Shown here in pieces: positions 23,820 through 35,421 of a stretch of DNA of 64,000 nt. The stretch is taken from contig SSNU01000071.1 in the NCBI GenBank assembly GCA_012064415.1, positions 216,070-280,069 of the forward strand. Direction: 5' to 3'. A program made the position numbers and the translations under genes. Every line of letters begins with the position of its first letter. Position 1 is the first letter of the stretch. The stretch is from Gyrodactylus bullatarudis (lineage: Eukaryota > Platyhelminthes > Monogenea > Gyrodactylidea > Gyrodactylidae). A model generated the notes under the pieces. The model saw only the letters and a list, made by a program, of their open reading frames with translations, did not search any database and was not told where the DNA came from.

Positions 23820-26052
23820 TTAAAGTATATGAAGATCTTGAATCAATTAAAGGTATCATGAATTCTTAATTTGTGCTTAAATTTTTTAAAACATTTTTAA
23901 GTGTAAAAAAAATTGAAATCATTCCAAAATTGTCTAATTTGAGCTTAGAAAATTGTAAGAAAATAAAATCATCTATCTACCTCAGAATAATTCATTTGAG
24001 ACCTTATAACTGATGCCAAAATAAAAAAGAATGCCTAGTTCAAACTACACATGGCTTTTTAAATGGTTTTCACATCAGAGGTTAAATAGCTGGTTAAAAT
24101 AAGCATTTTAACACTTTTTGAAGCTCTATGGTAATTAAGAATTGCAAAATATGTAAAACTAAATTATATAAATATAAAAATATCTTGGATATCTATGGAA
24201 TTTCAGACAAGATCTTCTAAGCCATGACATTCTTGGTTGTAGATAATCTAAAAAATGATACACCATGTGTGCATATATATTATTATTGTATGCTGTTGCA
24301 GTGAAGGTTGAAAGGAGATTGATTTATAAAAGTATTTCATGTATAAGAAAATATACTAGAAAACGTACAAGAGAGTCTTTAATGGAGAGAGAAAGGCATC
24401 CCGTACAGTTGAAGATTCATTTCTGTATCTAGGATATTTTCGCTTGTATTTTTGCTAATAATATTAATGAATACTGAAGGTAAGAGGGTGGATTTATATT
24501 ACTTGATAGTTGTAGAATGATTGAAGATAAATCCCTGTGGGTGTATTTTATTTGGACCAATGAAATCGTTCAAATCATGGTGATATAGGGATTGTGGGAT
24601 AGACACACTATTGTCTCACTAACAACATGAAAACCTTTCAAAGCACAAACATACACACTCTTGAAATGAACATGGAAATGTTCTGTGAAAGTGAACCAGC
24701 TACTTTTTTTTCAAATCAAGACTAAAGAAGAGCCAACCCATATAGTGTGAACGTTCCCTGTTCTTAATCTGTTCCTTTTTAACCTCTTCTTTTTCTACCA
24801 ACAAAACATATTTGTTCTCCCTTAACGAGAATAGAAAAAGGGAGAGTAAAAGTATCTTTGGCTGACAAGCAATTGGACGTGAAAGAGTATTCATTTCTAT
24901 TCTCAAGATCATTCTCAACCCAAAAGGATAATAATTTACCTTTTTTCGAAGAGACCTTTTTTCTAACGAATGGATTCTGGCCAAATTCTAGAAGGAACAA
25001 CGTGAATATTTCTATTTGCTTCTAGGATAAAAGATTCTTTCTAACAAATCTGGATTATACCCTCTTTTTAAAATAAAGTGAAAATCGAGTAAGTAAAAAT
25101 TAAAATAAAACCCGACTTTGGAAAAGGTGTAAGAAATGAATTGTTTTGTCTATAGTAATTTTTAACTAAAAGAATAATTTAATTTAAATAATCGACAGAT
25201 GGTGGGAAGCTTCGAATATACATTTTGCCCATGTCTATGATATACAATATGCAAACCAGACTGATTTGATCTGTAGATAAGATAATATTCTTCTTTCTTG
25301 GATTAATGAAGGGAAATATTTATCAATAAACCACTACTATAAGAGAACTGCTCTAAGGATATTTAATCTGATGCAGTTAAGCTTGAATGTAAGTGAAAAA
25401 GAAGTACTGATGGACGTGGTCCAAGACTTGAGGTTGAAACCTTTTTTTAAGATCAATTCTGATTGGCTGTTATTTTCCAAAAAATTCCAAATTTGTGCAC
25501 ATAGAATATGAAGCGATAATTTTTGCATTTCTGGTATTCGCTGTATCTGCTGCTTATTACCATAGACCATCTGAGCGGTTTTCTAACCTCTATTAGAGGT
25601 CTTATTGGATTTTCTATGAATTTAGAATCAATGAAAGATCTTTACAAGATCTTTAGCCGAGTGCAAGAGAAATCAAAGTCAAAAATTGCCCAAATTTCTC
25701 TTCCCTGTATTAGAAGATAAGTTTTTTTCTGGATAATAATAATAGTTCTTAAAAGTGCATAGGTTGCAATTCTGTACTGCACCAGAGGTAAAAAATGCTT
25801 TGTTCAAAATTGGGAAATGTAAAAATAGAGATTTTTAGTAATTTTTCATACAACCACCTCCTGTATCGGATATTATGGGATTATTTAGTTTATTTTTCTT
25901 TTTAAAAGGAGATTGAAAATATATTTGACCTTAGACGCTTAGATGCGAAAGTGCCCCCTTTCTATAGAATTGAACCGAAGCGAGTAGAGCTTATCAAAAC
26001 CAATTCCCTTTTTTTCATATTTAGGAATAATTAATATATTTTCAAAGGAAAA

Positions 26053-29000
26053 ATGTTTGAATATCAGGGAAATCAACCGCAGAAACTCAACAGAAACCAG
26101 TCTTTCCACAGTACGCATCAATACACAAAAGAAGGTCCCTACAGTAGACTTAATCAGGTAAGCTATTATGAAATTTTTGTTTTCTATATGAATTCTACGG
26201 ATAGATTTGAAAATTTTGCTTAAAATAAATTTAATCTATGATTTTTATTAAAATCTTTAACCCTTTCGATACCAGAGATCATATATGACCTCTATGTTCA
26301 AACTGACTTTTTTCAATGATTTTGAAACATTTTTTGTGATTATTTTTTGATAGTATATCACAAACTATCTTAGTTTACTATCATGCTATATTTTTGCTAG
26401 CCAGGCATAAGAATGCCATAGATATTTGAACTTTTACCGAAAGAAGTAGAATTCCTTAATTCATGATTCTTTTTGATTCAAATTATTAAACTTATCAATG
26501 TTCAGAGATAATAAGATTAATTTCCGTAGAAGCTAAATAGTTAATCCAAAACAAGGTATATTTTTTATGCATGAAATCAATGAGCAGTTCCATCAATAGT
26601 CTCGTGAAAATGGGGCAATTTTCAACCCCATTTTTACCTTAGATCTTCAATATCTAGGTTATTTTGTAATAAGATCGAATGAAATTTAAAAGATATCCTT
26701 TTTGACATTAATTGAGTCTTTGAAACAATTAACTTTCAAATAAATCCCTTCATTGGCAAAGTTTCACTCTAAATTACTCACCAGTAGATGGGAATTTCAA
26801 AATAAATCAGACCCTGATGAAATTATGTGTAAGAAAAAATTTTCATAAATTTTGTTCCTAGTAAATTTTTTTTATCATCACATTTTAGGTAATTCTGTGA
26901 GAGAATTAAACCTTTATTCGTTCAGCTATGGTATCGAAAGGTAATCTGAAAATTATGAATTTTTTTGAAATTTCGACTTGATTTTCATGTTGATTTCAAT
27001 GTAGTATTCATTTTAAGAATTGAAGTTCGTTTTCCTGTTTAATGCATGAAAATTAGTTTAAATTAACTTAAATTGTGGATTTAAATTAATTAAATTTTAA
27101 TCCACAATTCCTTGAAAAAAGGGGGATCACTCAAGTAAATAATGATAACAATTGATTTACTTGTCTATTCTTGTACCTAAATAACCAAAAAAACTTCCAG
27201 CTTAGAGTTCAAAAATATGAAAATTTCACGTCAATTTCGTAATACGGATTTCAAAAAAATCATGATGAAAATAAAAAGATTTCGAATTTAGTAAAAAAAT
27301 ATTATTATTGGGTAAGAAATTTTTTTCCGACCAATATCCAGGTGGAAATCTATCTGGAAAAAATAAAAGTTTGAGCTGAGAACCTGCTAATTTTGAACAT
27401 GTGAATGAAGTACATTCATCCCCTAATTGCTTTTCTCCCATTCTCCTAAAATCCTCATCGAAATTATTCCAATATTTGGAAAAATAACACAAATATTTTC
27501 ATCATTAATTTTACCACATTTTAATATATATTTGAACAAGTTGATAGTGTTTTTAATACTAATTTAACATTTTCAAAACAAAATTTAAAACATATAACTC
27601 AACAGAAGATTTTTCTCGCTGTTTGATCTTCTTCAAAATGAGTGCGCGACATTGGTACGTTATAAAATTTGCATTTCACTACTATTTATGACTAACGGCT
27701 GAGACAAGGATTCCCAAAGAAACTTAGACAATTGAAAAGGTTATTTATTTCAGTTTAAAAAGGTGTAAAAATGAAAAATAATTTGAAAAATAAAAGAGCT
27801 CTTTCAAAAATTAATCAACCTTGACCTTCATTTTGTTTCCAGAGTCGACCTCATGAACCTCCAGTTAACTCACAGGAAATTCATCAGAATGACGAATTGA
27901 ACGATGAAGGCGTAGACTATTCTTTCAGCCATCTCTCAGTCAAAGAGAGGAAAAAGCTCTTTCAACAAAATCAGAACACCAATGGAAACTTTCAATTTCG
28001 TTAGTTAACTTGAACTTTAAAATAAAGATATATACGTCTCTCTCTCTGATCCTGGTCTGATTTTGTGTTTATAATGCAAATGAAAATTGTCAATGAAATT
28101 GCAAAGATAGTATATTAATCTTCTTTCATTAGAACTGTTCTCAAATCTTTAGATGCATTCCTTTGTTAAGTATATGTGAATATTTAAATCAAAAAAAACT
28201 ATTTATTTGATTAAAAATAGTGAATCACTATCTATTTTTGGTTCTACGCTTTGATTCTTGAACATATTCTGAATGAAAATTGTAATTTTTCTAGCCCAGA
28301 GAACTCCATCCGTCTCCTACAATAGGGGAGCGTATGCTCATGAAACAATGAGCGATATTGGAGATGCCACATCCTGGCGAGCAAAAGCCAACACATGGAC
28401 TCCAAAGGCCAACTATTCGGATCAACAAGCAACACATTCACCTCAGATTTCACCGACGTTAATCAGAAATGAAGCTCGTGGCTCATCAGTCCTTACCTTT
28501 GAGCCGCAAATGTCTAGCTCTGTTCATATGCGAAGTCGGACTTTAGATTCAGCTGGATATCGAAATACAGATCAGAACAAATTCAATTTCAATAATGACG
28601 TAAATATGTTTTTTTTTATAACTTTTGCATTTATTTAGTTTTCTACATTTATAATGCTAGTTAATGTGAGTTAAAAGGAACAATATTTTTTGGAATACAG
28701 ATCAAATATTATTCATATTAAAATTACCAAAAGAAATTTGATACCTTCTTCTTCTTCGCAAGAACCATCTCTAAGGATACCTAGGATCTTTATTGGACCT
28801 ATCTATCGTTCTTCAAGATCTGCTAATAATAGATCAAGGATTAATAATATCAACCTACTAGGGAGATAGCTTGCTAAGCCATTATAAAATTTAACTCTAG
28901 AAAAGAATTGTTATTTGATTTAAAATTTGTAGGATTTCCATAAAATAAAACAAATAAAAACTTATTACCTGAATAACTTATTACCTCAGGAATATATTAC

Positions 29001-32000
29001 TTAGCTTTATTCACCATAATAACTTCGTTCGTTCTTAATCCTAGCATGACTTCCAGTCAGCAACCTCAAAATAAAAACTTATTTTTGTTTATATCAGAAG
29101 TAATATTGTGGCGGTTCGAAATATTTCTGAATCTGAAGAACGCTACCCTTCTCATGATATGAAGAAAGAAATTATGTCATATTTCAAATCTCAATTTAGC
29201 ACCAAATTTTGAACTTTTATTTCAAAATGAGAGAGTGATCCTAAGTTGATCTTTGGGATCAGGATTAATCAGATAAATCAAATATACTGAATCAGATTTT
29301 GAGAATACCCCTATTATCGTATGTTAATCGAGTTTTTCTTTTATACCTCATTTCCCCTACACGAAAATCTGTGAAAATCAGTTTTATTATCTAATCGTGA
29401 TTCCAAAAAACAACATTTGATCCCTTTCTTCCTTTGAAATTAATTTTTAAAAATGGGAATTTGGCCCTACCTCGAGATTTAAAATCTGCCATCATTTTGT
29501 TGAAATTTTTTTTCTTCTTCATATCATGATCTGGATACCAAAAAAACTTGATCAAATTTAATCTCTTGATGAAAAAATTGAGAATTTTGTAAAATTCATA
29601 AATTCCCATTAACTTCATATCTGTACTGGTGTAGGAAGCTCTTCTTTAAGCACAAATTTAATTTTTAAGGCAATGACAAGATCTGCAGCATACTTCAACC
29701 CTCGTCCCGAGACTTCCCAGCAATACAGCAGACAAGTGTCTGGCCCATGTACCAGAGTGATTCCATCACGAGCTGGAAGTAGTTTGAATCATCAGCCCCA
29801 ATCAACTTATTATCACAACGAATCGTCTGGGTATGATTCTTACTTTGAAAAGAGTCGTAATGTTTCTCCGCATGCTGATCGTTATCGTTCGCAAGTGCAT
29901 ATTCCTCTAGCTAATAGAGGTAATAGAAATTCATTTAATTGGCCGCAAACGCGCCAAAGTAGATCCCAACAACCCTTAAGAGTTAATGTGTACAGTAATC
30001 AGTGAGTAGAAGTATAGACATAAAAACCACAAATTCATTCATCATCCTCACCTCAATTCTCTATCAAAGTGACATTATATTACTACTTCTCTTGGCTACA
30101 CGTTTCATAGTATTTCTTTCTTCTCCTCAAACTTGATTTCATTTCAGATTCTCTAAATTTCACTCTTTAAGTAGGGAACCAAAACTTAAACTTGTAGTAG
30201 TGTTGTTAAAAACTCTTCACTTTCTCAGAGAATTAAGAAAAAGCATGAAGCCATTGATTTAGTGTTAGATTATTCTATGAATGAATTACAATTACATCAA
30301 TGAATTAATTGTAATAGAATTTTAGTAGTTAGATTCTAAAGTGTCATTAATGATGATTCATTATTTCATTCTGTATTGTTTTATCAATGCAAATCTTTTT
30401 TCCATGTTAATTTCATGATTGGGGATATTTATTTTGAAATAAAATCAATTTGACACGCTAGAAGTATTTTGTAGCGAAGTGAAATAGAGAAAGTTCAAGG
30501 ATGATTGAAGAAAACTATTTATATTATTTTTTTCTAAAACACGTGATAAGATTTATTATCAAACTTGTTAGTAGAGATGAATGTACTTTTAGAGAAAGAC
30601 AGCTGAAGACAAACTCTTTTCTAAAGGTCAAATCAGTGCAAAAAGGGATATTTATTGTACTTATTTTTTAGATTTATTTATTTTATTTATTTATCATTAA
30701 TAACGAAAATAAAAAGAATTCAGAATTTAGGTCTCCCTCTAATACATCTTGAAGGTCTTAATTCGATCTTTGTGTATCTGTGATCGTGAATCTGGAAGCT
30801 AATGTTAGTCTAAAGACTTAGTGAGAATCTAGAAACTCATAGATTATCAAGAATAATAGACTGGTAGCTTTAATCAGTACTGAAATGATCGTTTTCGATC
30901 GTTTATTCTTAAAAGTTTCAAGATTTCCTAGGATTCTTAAGAATTTCTTGAGTATTTCGATTCCCTGTAACTATGAATAACTCGAGTAGGGATAAATTAC
31001 AGTCTGTAATAGATTGAGCAGTAAAAATAACCTTCCTTTTTATTCATAATCGCGGAACAGGAAAAAATTAGCTAGTTAAATTTTTGTTTTCGCTATTTAT
31101 ATTTCAAATTATCGACCGAGTCTAAAACATGAAATATCTGTCTGTTTTTTTGTAGATGATAAACAACCATGAATCCAGACATGGGAAATTTGTTTTCTTT
31201 CATGTTGTTTTTTGAATGTAATTCCACTTATGAATGCCTTTTCCTCAGTCTGTTTGCGTTTATTACTTTTTGAAACATTTTATTCAAGTCAAAGGTACTT
31301 TTATAAAGTGTACAGTTGTTAGAAATGGGAATTTTCAAATGCTCGTAAAAAGTATAGATTTTCTCTAAAAGAAATCAGATGACACAGCTAAAAAAACGTT
31401 GAAAGATAAATCAAAGGATTTAGTTTAGTGGTTGACCTTTTGATTAGAAGGTTGATTCAACCAAGATTATTCTAAAAAATTTAATATTAGATATGGACGA
31501 AAACCATACTTTAATACTAATACTGTACTTTATTGATTTCACAATGTCTGATTTACGCGGGAAAAGATCATTGTCATCAACTTGGACAGATGAGATCTAA
31601 AAGGCTATTCAAATTCTTGTGGGATGTAAAAAATTCTGAGCGGCGTTTGTTATACGGATTTTTTATTCATTTATTTTATAAAATTTAATGGTTTCGAAGT
31701 GTTCGAAATTCCTGGTCTAATTTGATCTCTTTGGAAATTTCGGATCCAAGTTTTAATCTTTCTAAATTTTGTTCTTTTTGATGATGATAATAAAAGAATG
31801 ATTTACTCTTTTTAGAGAAAGGAATTTTGACAACAGAGGTCAAATTTACGTCCCAATAAATCCCCATAGATCCAACAACTTCATTTCATCATCAACATCT
31901 GTAAGTCCGAATCGTTTGTACAATGATACCGTCTACTATGCATATCCAGCTAACTCAATACACTATCCACAAACTCCATTGAGTCGTATGAGACCGATTG

Positions 32001-34475
32001 GTTTCTCTGATTATAATAACTACAAATGTGTAGGTTTGACCCCTCTCCCTTTATTCCATGGGTGTCATTTTGTCATGAGAGATTTGTTTGTCTCCTTATA
32101 TCACGTAGACTATAGAAATCATGTTGTATGAGAGTTACTACTTTGTATTTTTGGCCAAAATTTATTTGAATGCAAGAACATTGATTCCAGATATGTATGA
32201 GTTAGTATTTATTAAATATGCAAAACTAATGATTTTTTAATCCTTTTACTCCCATTATGTCATTGTATAATGTACAATGTATATGGAACAAGTGACTTTC
32301 TCAAGAAACAATATTCTTTCAAATGAACTACGTATTCAGCTGAAATAATTCAATTAGAAGCTATGAAAATTTACAAGAAAACGATTTTTTTGAAAATCCT
32401 CGAAAACAAAGAAAGAATGAGATCACCTTAAACTCTTGTCTTGAGATAAAACAGAAAGTTGGGTTTTATTTACTCCGAACAACGTTCTATGCCTTAATCA
32501 AAAATTGATGTTTCAACCATGAAAAACACATTTTTGAAAGTCAAAATGAAAATTATTTCATGTTCTGATATACAAAATCCCAGTTTTCCTAAAATCATTA
32601 AAATTGCCTAATTTTCTAGGAAATTCTTTCAACTCAATTTCTACAACAGGTCCTATTTTTATTCAGAATAATGCAAAAACTATTCAAAAAGCTTGATTTT
32701 TTCCTTGTCGTAAAATTCATTGAAAAAATCACGGCGCGTGTTCAAAAATTGTCAATCTCAATCGAGAATTTGTAGATAAGAACAAACTCGAAAACGTATG
32801 GCTTTTTATAGGAAAAAATGGTCAGTTTTCCATTATCTTTAACATGAGATTAAGGCTAGGAATAGTTGAAAAATTTGGCCTACTCTATTATATAGCCATT
32901 TTCAGGGCCTAAAACTGTTCATATTTTGGCCCAATATCTCCTAAACTAAATTTTGGTTCTTGAAAAAAACTGCCTATTTGTTATCAGTGTATTTTGAATC
33001 TTCATCAATTAAAAAATTCTATAGAATGAACTTTGAGTTGGAAATTTGTTTGTTTATTGAAATTTCTGGTTATTTTTAGCTTCAATGCAAACATATCTGG
33101 AATCTTGTTAAATTCAAATAATTTTCACCCATTAGTATTACATTAGTAACATGATCATCATTAGTTGATATCCTCATTTAGTAATCTCGTGTTTGTTTGT
33201 TGTGTGTGTGACTCAACCCTGTATGAAATCTTTCTAACCAATGCCTATGCTAATCAAAAGAGTATACAAATCATCTTGTCATCCTATGAAAAATAAAAGA
33301 ATATTGACTCCCCCATTGTTTGAGATACCCAAGTGACGGATTCGATACAAATTTCATTCTAAAATCATGAATGAATATTTTGATTTGAAAAGAAATTTTC
33401 TGCATGTAAAACTAAAAGATAAAATTTAGCCGAAAAGTATGAGAATAGTATAATTCAAAAAGAAATTCTACTTAAAATGATGTAAGGCTTATCGATCATT
33501 GAACATATTTAATAAAAATTTCCAATAAATCAACTTGAGCTATTTATAGTGAAAATAGTGAATACTATATGCCTTCAGTCTGGTATTTTCAATGAAAAAT
33601 TTACCCTTTTGTTTATGAAACTTACTACTACTACTGTAGTAACTGTTTACTAGAATTTGATTGGTTCTCATTGTCGTGGGGCTTGTTTTAATTATAATGC
33701 ATCATTAACCTCTTCTTAAAAAAGTGAGATCACCTAGATTCATGTTAATTATAACTGGACCAAAAGTTATTGTTCGTTAAAAAAATTTTCATCCCCATAC
33801 AAAGATATAAATTATCCATTTGTGTTTTTAAATGAGAAAGAAAGGCTTTTACATGTTTTCCCTAAATAATTATTTGCTATCCTTTTCATTTTTTCATTTC
33901 AAAAGAATGCTTTTACGTCAAAAAGTCAGGTACATCTGAGTTCATCGCCAAATATCAGGTCTTACTCCCCACCAGCTCTTGCTAGAACCTCACCCAACAG
34001 CTACATTTTGCATGATCCCCATATTGTCACCACTAGCCATGGTCAACCTCAAACAACCCTGATCCAGCATACGATTGATCTTCAAAACCGTCCATCTTTT
34101 CACCAGGTACCACCAAGTAGAAATATTATTCAAGCTCAAAACCATCATGTCACCCAGTTTAGGACGATGAATCAAAAACCTCAGGTCATCAGACCTACTC
34201 ATAACAACACAGGATTTTATCAGCCAGTTAAAATCAAAACGAAACCCATGACCCAGTGGATGCCAAGTAATCAATTCAATAGTGGGTCCTCGAAAATTCG
34301 AGAACGAACCCCTATGCCGGTGAGGACATCGGATGCAAAATTTTGGTCTAGTGCCAACAGCACTCCACAGACGAAGAATATTCAACGAACTCCAACTCTT
34401 ACAAGTCCGTCAATGAATGTAAGAAAGACATCAGGGGCCTTTTTCGACGAGGAAGCTGGAATATCAGAATTCTAG
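26053..34475 (+). CDS. six-exon gene for a 560-residue disordered Ser/Asn/Gln/Pro-rich protein
   Basis: Exons: 26053-26157, 27843-27999, 28295-28599, 29670-30001, 31816-32029 and 33906-34475. Every join has GT-AG ends and keeps frame (donors GTAAGC, GTTAGT, GTAAAT, GTGAGT, GTAGGT). The product starts MFEYQGNQPQKLNRNQSFHS, has a short ordered-looking motif DYSFSHLSVKERKKLFQQN near residue 61, then long low-complexity stretches (for example SQQYSRQVSGPCTRVIPSRA) and ends KTSGAFFDEEAGISEF. There are no membrane segments or catalytic motifs. An AATAAA lies at 34569, 94 bases after the stop. The LSVKERxxLF motif resembles short motifs in cytoskeletal adaptors, but I do not claim a family. If the GTTAGT donor after exon 2 is skipped, an 88-residue product ends at 28002-28004, followed by AATAAA at 28021. 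An untranslated first exon may lie upstream. Confidence 0.75.
26261..26941. repeat. possible piggyBac-like element within intron 1
   Basis: Left end TTAA|CCCTTTCGATACCAGAG; right end, read inward, CCTTTCGATACCATAGCTG. The left end is followed by GATCATATATGACC. The right terminus lacks two bases of the expected GGGTTAA, so it is degraded. It lies inside intron 26158-27842. Confidence 0.5.
29150..29622. repeat. degenerate foldback element (family A) in intron 3
   Basis: The right arm ends 'taaattcccattaacttcat' and contains 'gggaatttggccctacctcg', a diverged form of the family A arm. The left arm is shorter ('atttcaaatctcaatttagc'). It lies in intron 28600-29669, just upstream of the exon 4 acceptor. 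Confidence 0.55.
32704..32900 (+). repeat. interspersed repeat (family C)
   Basis: 'cgtgttcaaaaattg', 'agaacaaactcgaaaac' and 'aggaatagttgaaaaat' occur here and, in the same order, at 62,240-62,395. A diverged copy is inverted at 48,110-48,300. It has no coding potential. It lies in intron 32030-33905. Confidence 0.55.
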
Positions 34476-34568
34476 AATCCAACTTGGACAAATTTGTTAG
34501 AAAATTTTAGTGAATGCTTTTTAATGTAGATGAAAATTTAATTTTCTTTACTCTATGCAAAAGAAACG

Positions 34569-34574
34569 AATAAA
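34569..34574 (+). terminator. polyadenylation signal AATAAA of the 26-34 kb gene
   Basis: AATAAA about 94 bases after the TAG stop at 34473-34475, the usual place for a cleavage signal in an animal gene. Context only; no transcript end is seen. Confidence 0.45.
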
Positions 34575-34770
34575 AACAGCCAAAACCGACATGAAATGGG
34601 ACTACAGTTTAATAAAATCTTGATCTAAATAATGTTATAGAGCATCACTATGTTCTTTCTTGGCCAAAAAATAAAAGAAATTGATGGATTTGTAAAGTTA
34701 TCAATATTTATGACGTTAAAATTAGCTGAGATATAAATATAGGGAGGTAATTTAAAATATAAATATTATA

Positions 34771-34776
34771 TTTATT
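34771..34776 (-). terminator. polyadenylation signal of the small minus-strand gene
   Basis: TTTATT on the plus strand, AATAAA on the minus strand, about 66 bases beyond the stop at 34842-34844. The two convergent genes therefore end about 200 bases apart. Confidence 0.45.
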
Positions 34777-34841
34777 GCAAAATTTACAATGCAAATTGAG
34801 AGATTAAATCAAGTTCCGCTAAATTATACAGTTCAATACAA

Positions 34842-35255
34842 TTAGAGATCAACTTGGGGCCTTTGATAATGTACAGTATTCTTATGACCAGGGCGTAGGA
34901 TCTTCATTTGTTTTTTGTTTACTCTATTAACTGGAACCAATCCTTTATGTACAAGCAGTGATGGTTGGAGGCGCTCTTTGTAGAAATAGGTTTGATCTGT
35001 AAATTGAGGATATGAGTTAAAGGATTTTTTCATTACACGTAGTCTTCTTCAAGGCATTTCTATTCTTTTTACTTCGGATCTGACGCTCCTCAGTCTTTTT
35101 GGAGGACTTTATGACGTTTTCCTCCATATTACCTGCGCGGTCGAGGATGACCCATTCAGAATCTAGTTTTATAAGAAATATTAGTTACCCAGAACAAGTT
35201 CTTCGTCACTAAGGGCAGTATCATTGAGCAAATCGACAGTTTTCCACTTAACCAT
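34842..35255 (-). CDS. small three-exon gene, 115-residue basic protein with LIR-like motif
   Basis: Exons on the minus strand: 35255-35189, 35162-35037 and 34996-34842. Introns are 26 nt (35188-35163, GTAACTAATATTTCTTATAA... CTAG) and 40 nt (35036-34997, GTAATG ... TTTACAG); both joins keep frame. The protein starts MVKWKTVDLLNDTALSDEEL, continues VLDSEWVILDRAG, becomes very basic (KKTEERQIRSKKNRNALKKT) and ends HYQRPQVDL. The EWVIL core after acidic residues looks like an LC3-interacting motif (W-x-x-L), and this order of an acidic tryptophan motif then a basic region recalls TP53INP/DOR proteins, but the match is too weak to name it. It starts 166 bases from the ABCG start codon, on the other strand. 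Confidence 0.65.
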
Positions 35256-35421
35256 TTTTAAATTTGCGTTATAAAATGACGCAGTCACAGCTGTTTACTT
35301 ATTATGGTTTAATAAGATAAAACAATAAACTTAGCAAACATTAAAATATCTGTTTAAACTAGTTACTTAAATTTTTTCTAGGTTGAATCAAATTAGACAT
35401 CATTTCAAAATGCAGATTTAG
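35256..35421. promoter_or_regulatory. shared upstream region of a head-to-head gene pair
   Basis: Only 166 bases separate the start codons of the small minus-strand gene and the ABCG gene, so both promoters and 5' UTRs must fit here, or untranslated exons lie elsewhere. No TATA box or initiator is clear. Position is the only evidence. Confidence 0.45.

Larger units (their letters stand above)
20961..26052. other. intergenic stretch, no gene recognised
   Basis: Besides the two small TTAA-flanked elements, I see only AT-rich unique sequence and a few open frames with chance composition, including overlapping Lys/Phe-rich ones at 24.7-25.0 kb. The promoter of the 26,053 gene should lie at the right end but shows no diagnostic box. 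Confidence 0.4.

Noticed and set aside
24700..25000. Two overlapping minus-strand frames of 73 and 94 codons, and an open plus-strand frame of about 64 codons
   Set aside because: Lys/Leu/Phe/Arg-rich composition, heavy overlap, no splice or start context; most likely chance.
33990..34385. 131-codon minus-strand frame
   Set aside because: Antisense shadow of exon 6 of the 26-34 kb gene, which has in-phase splice support on the plus strand.
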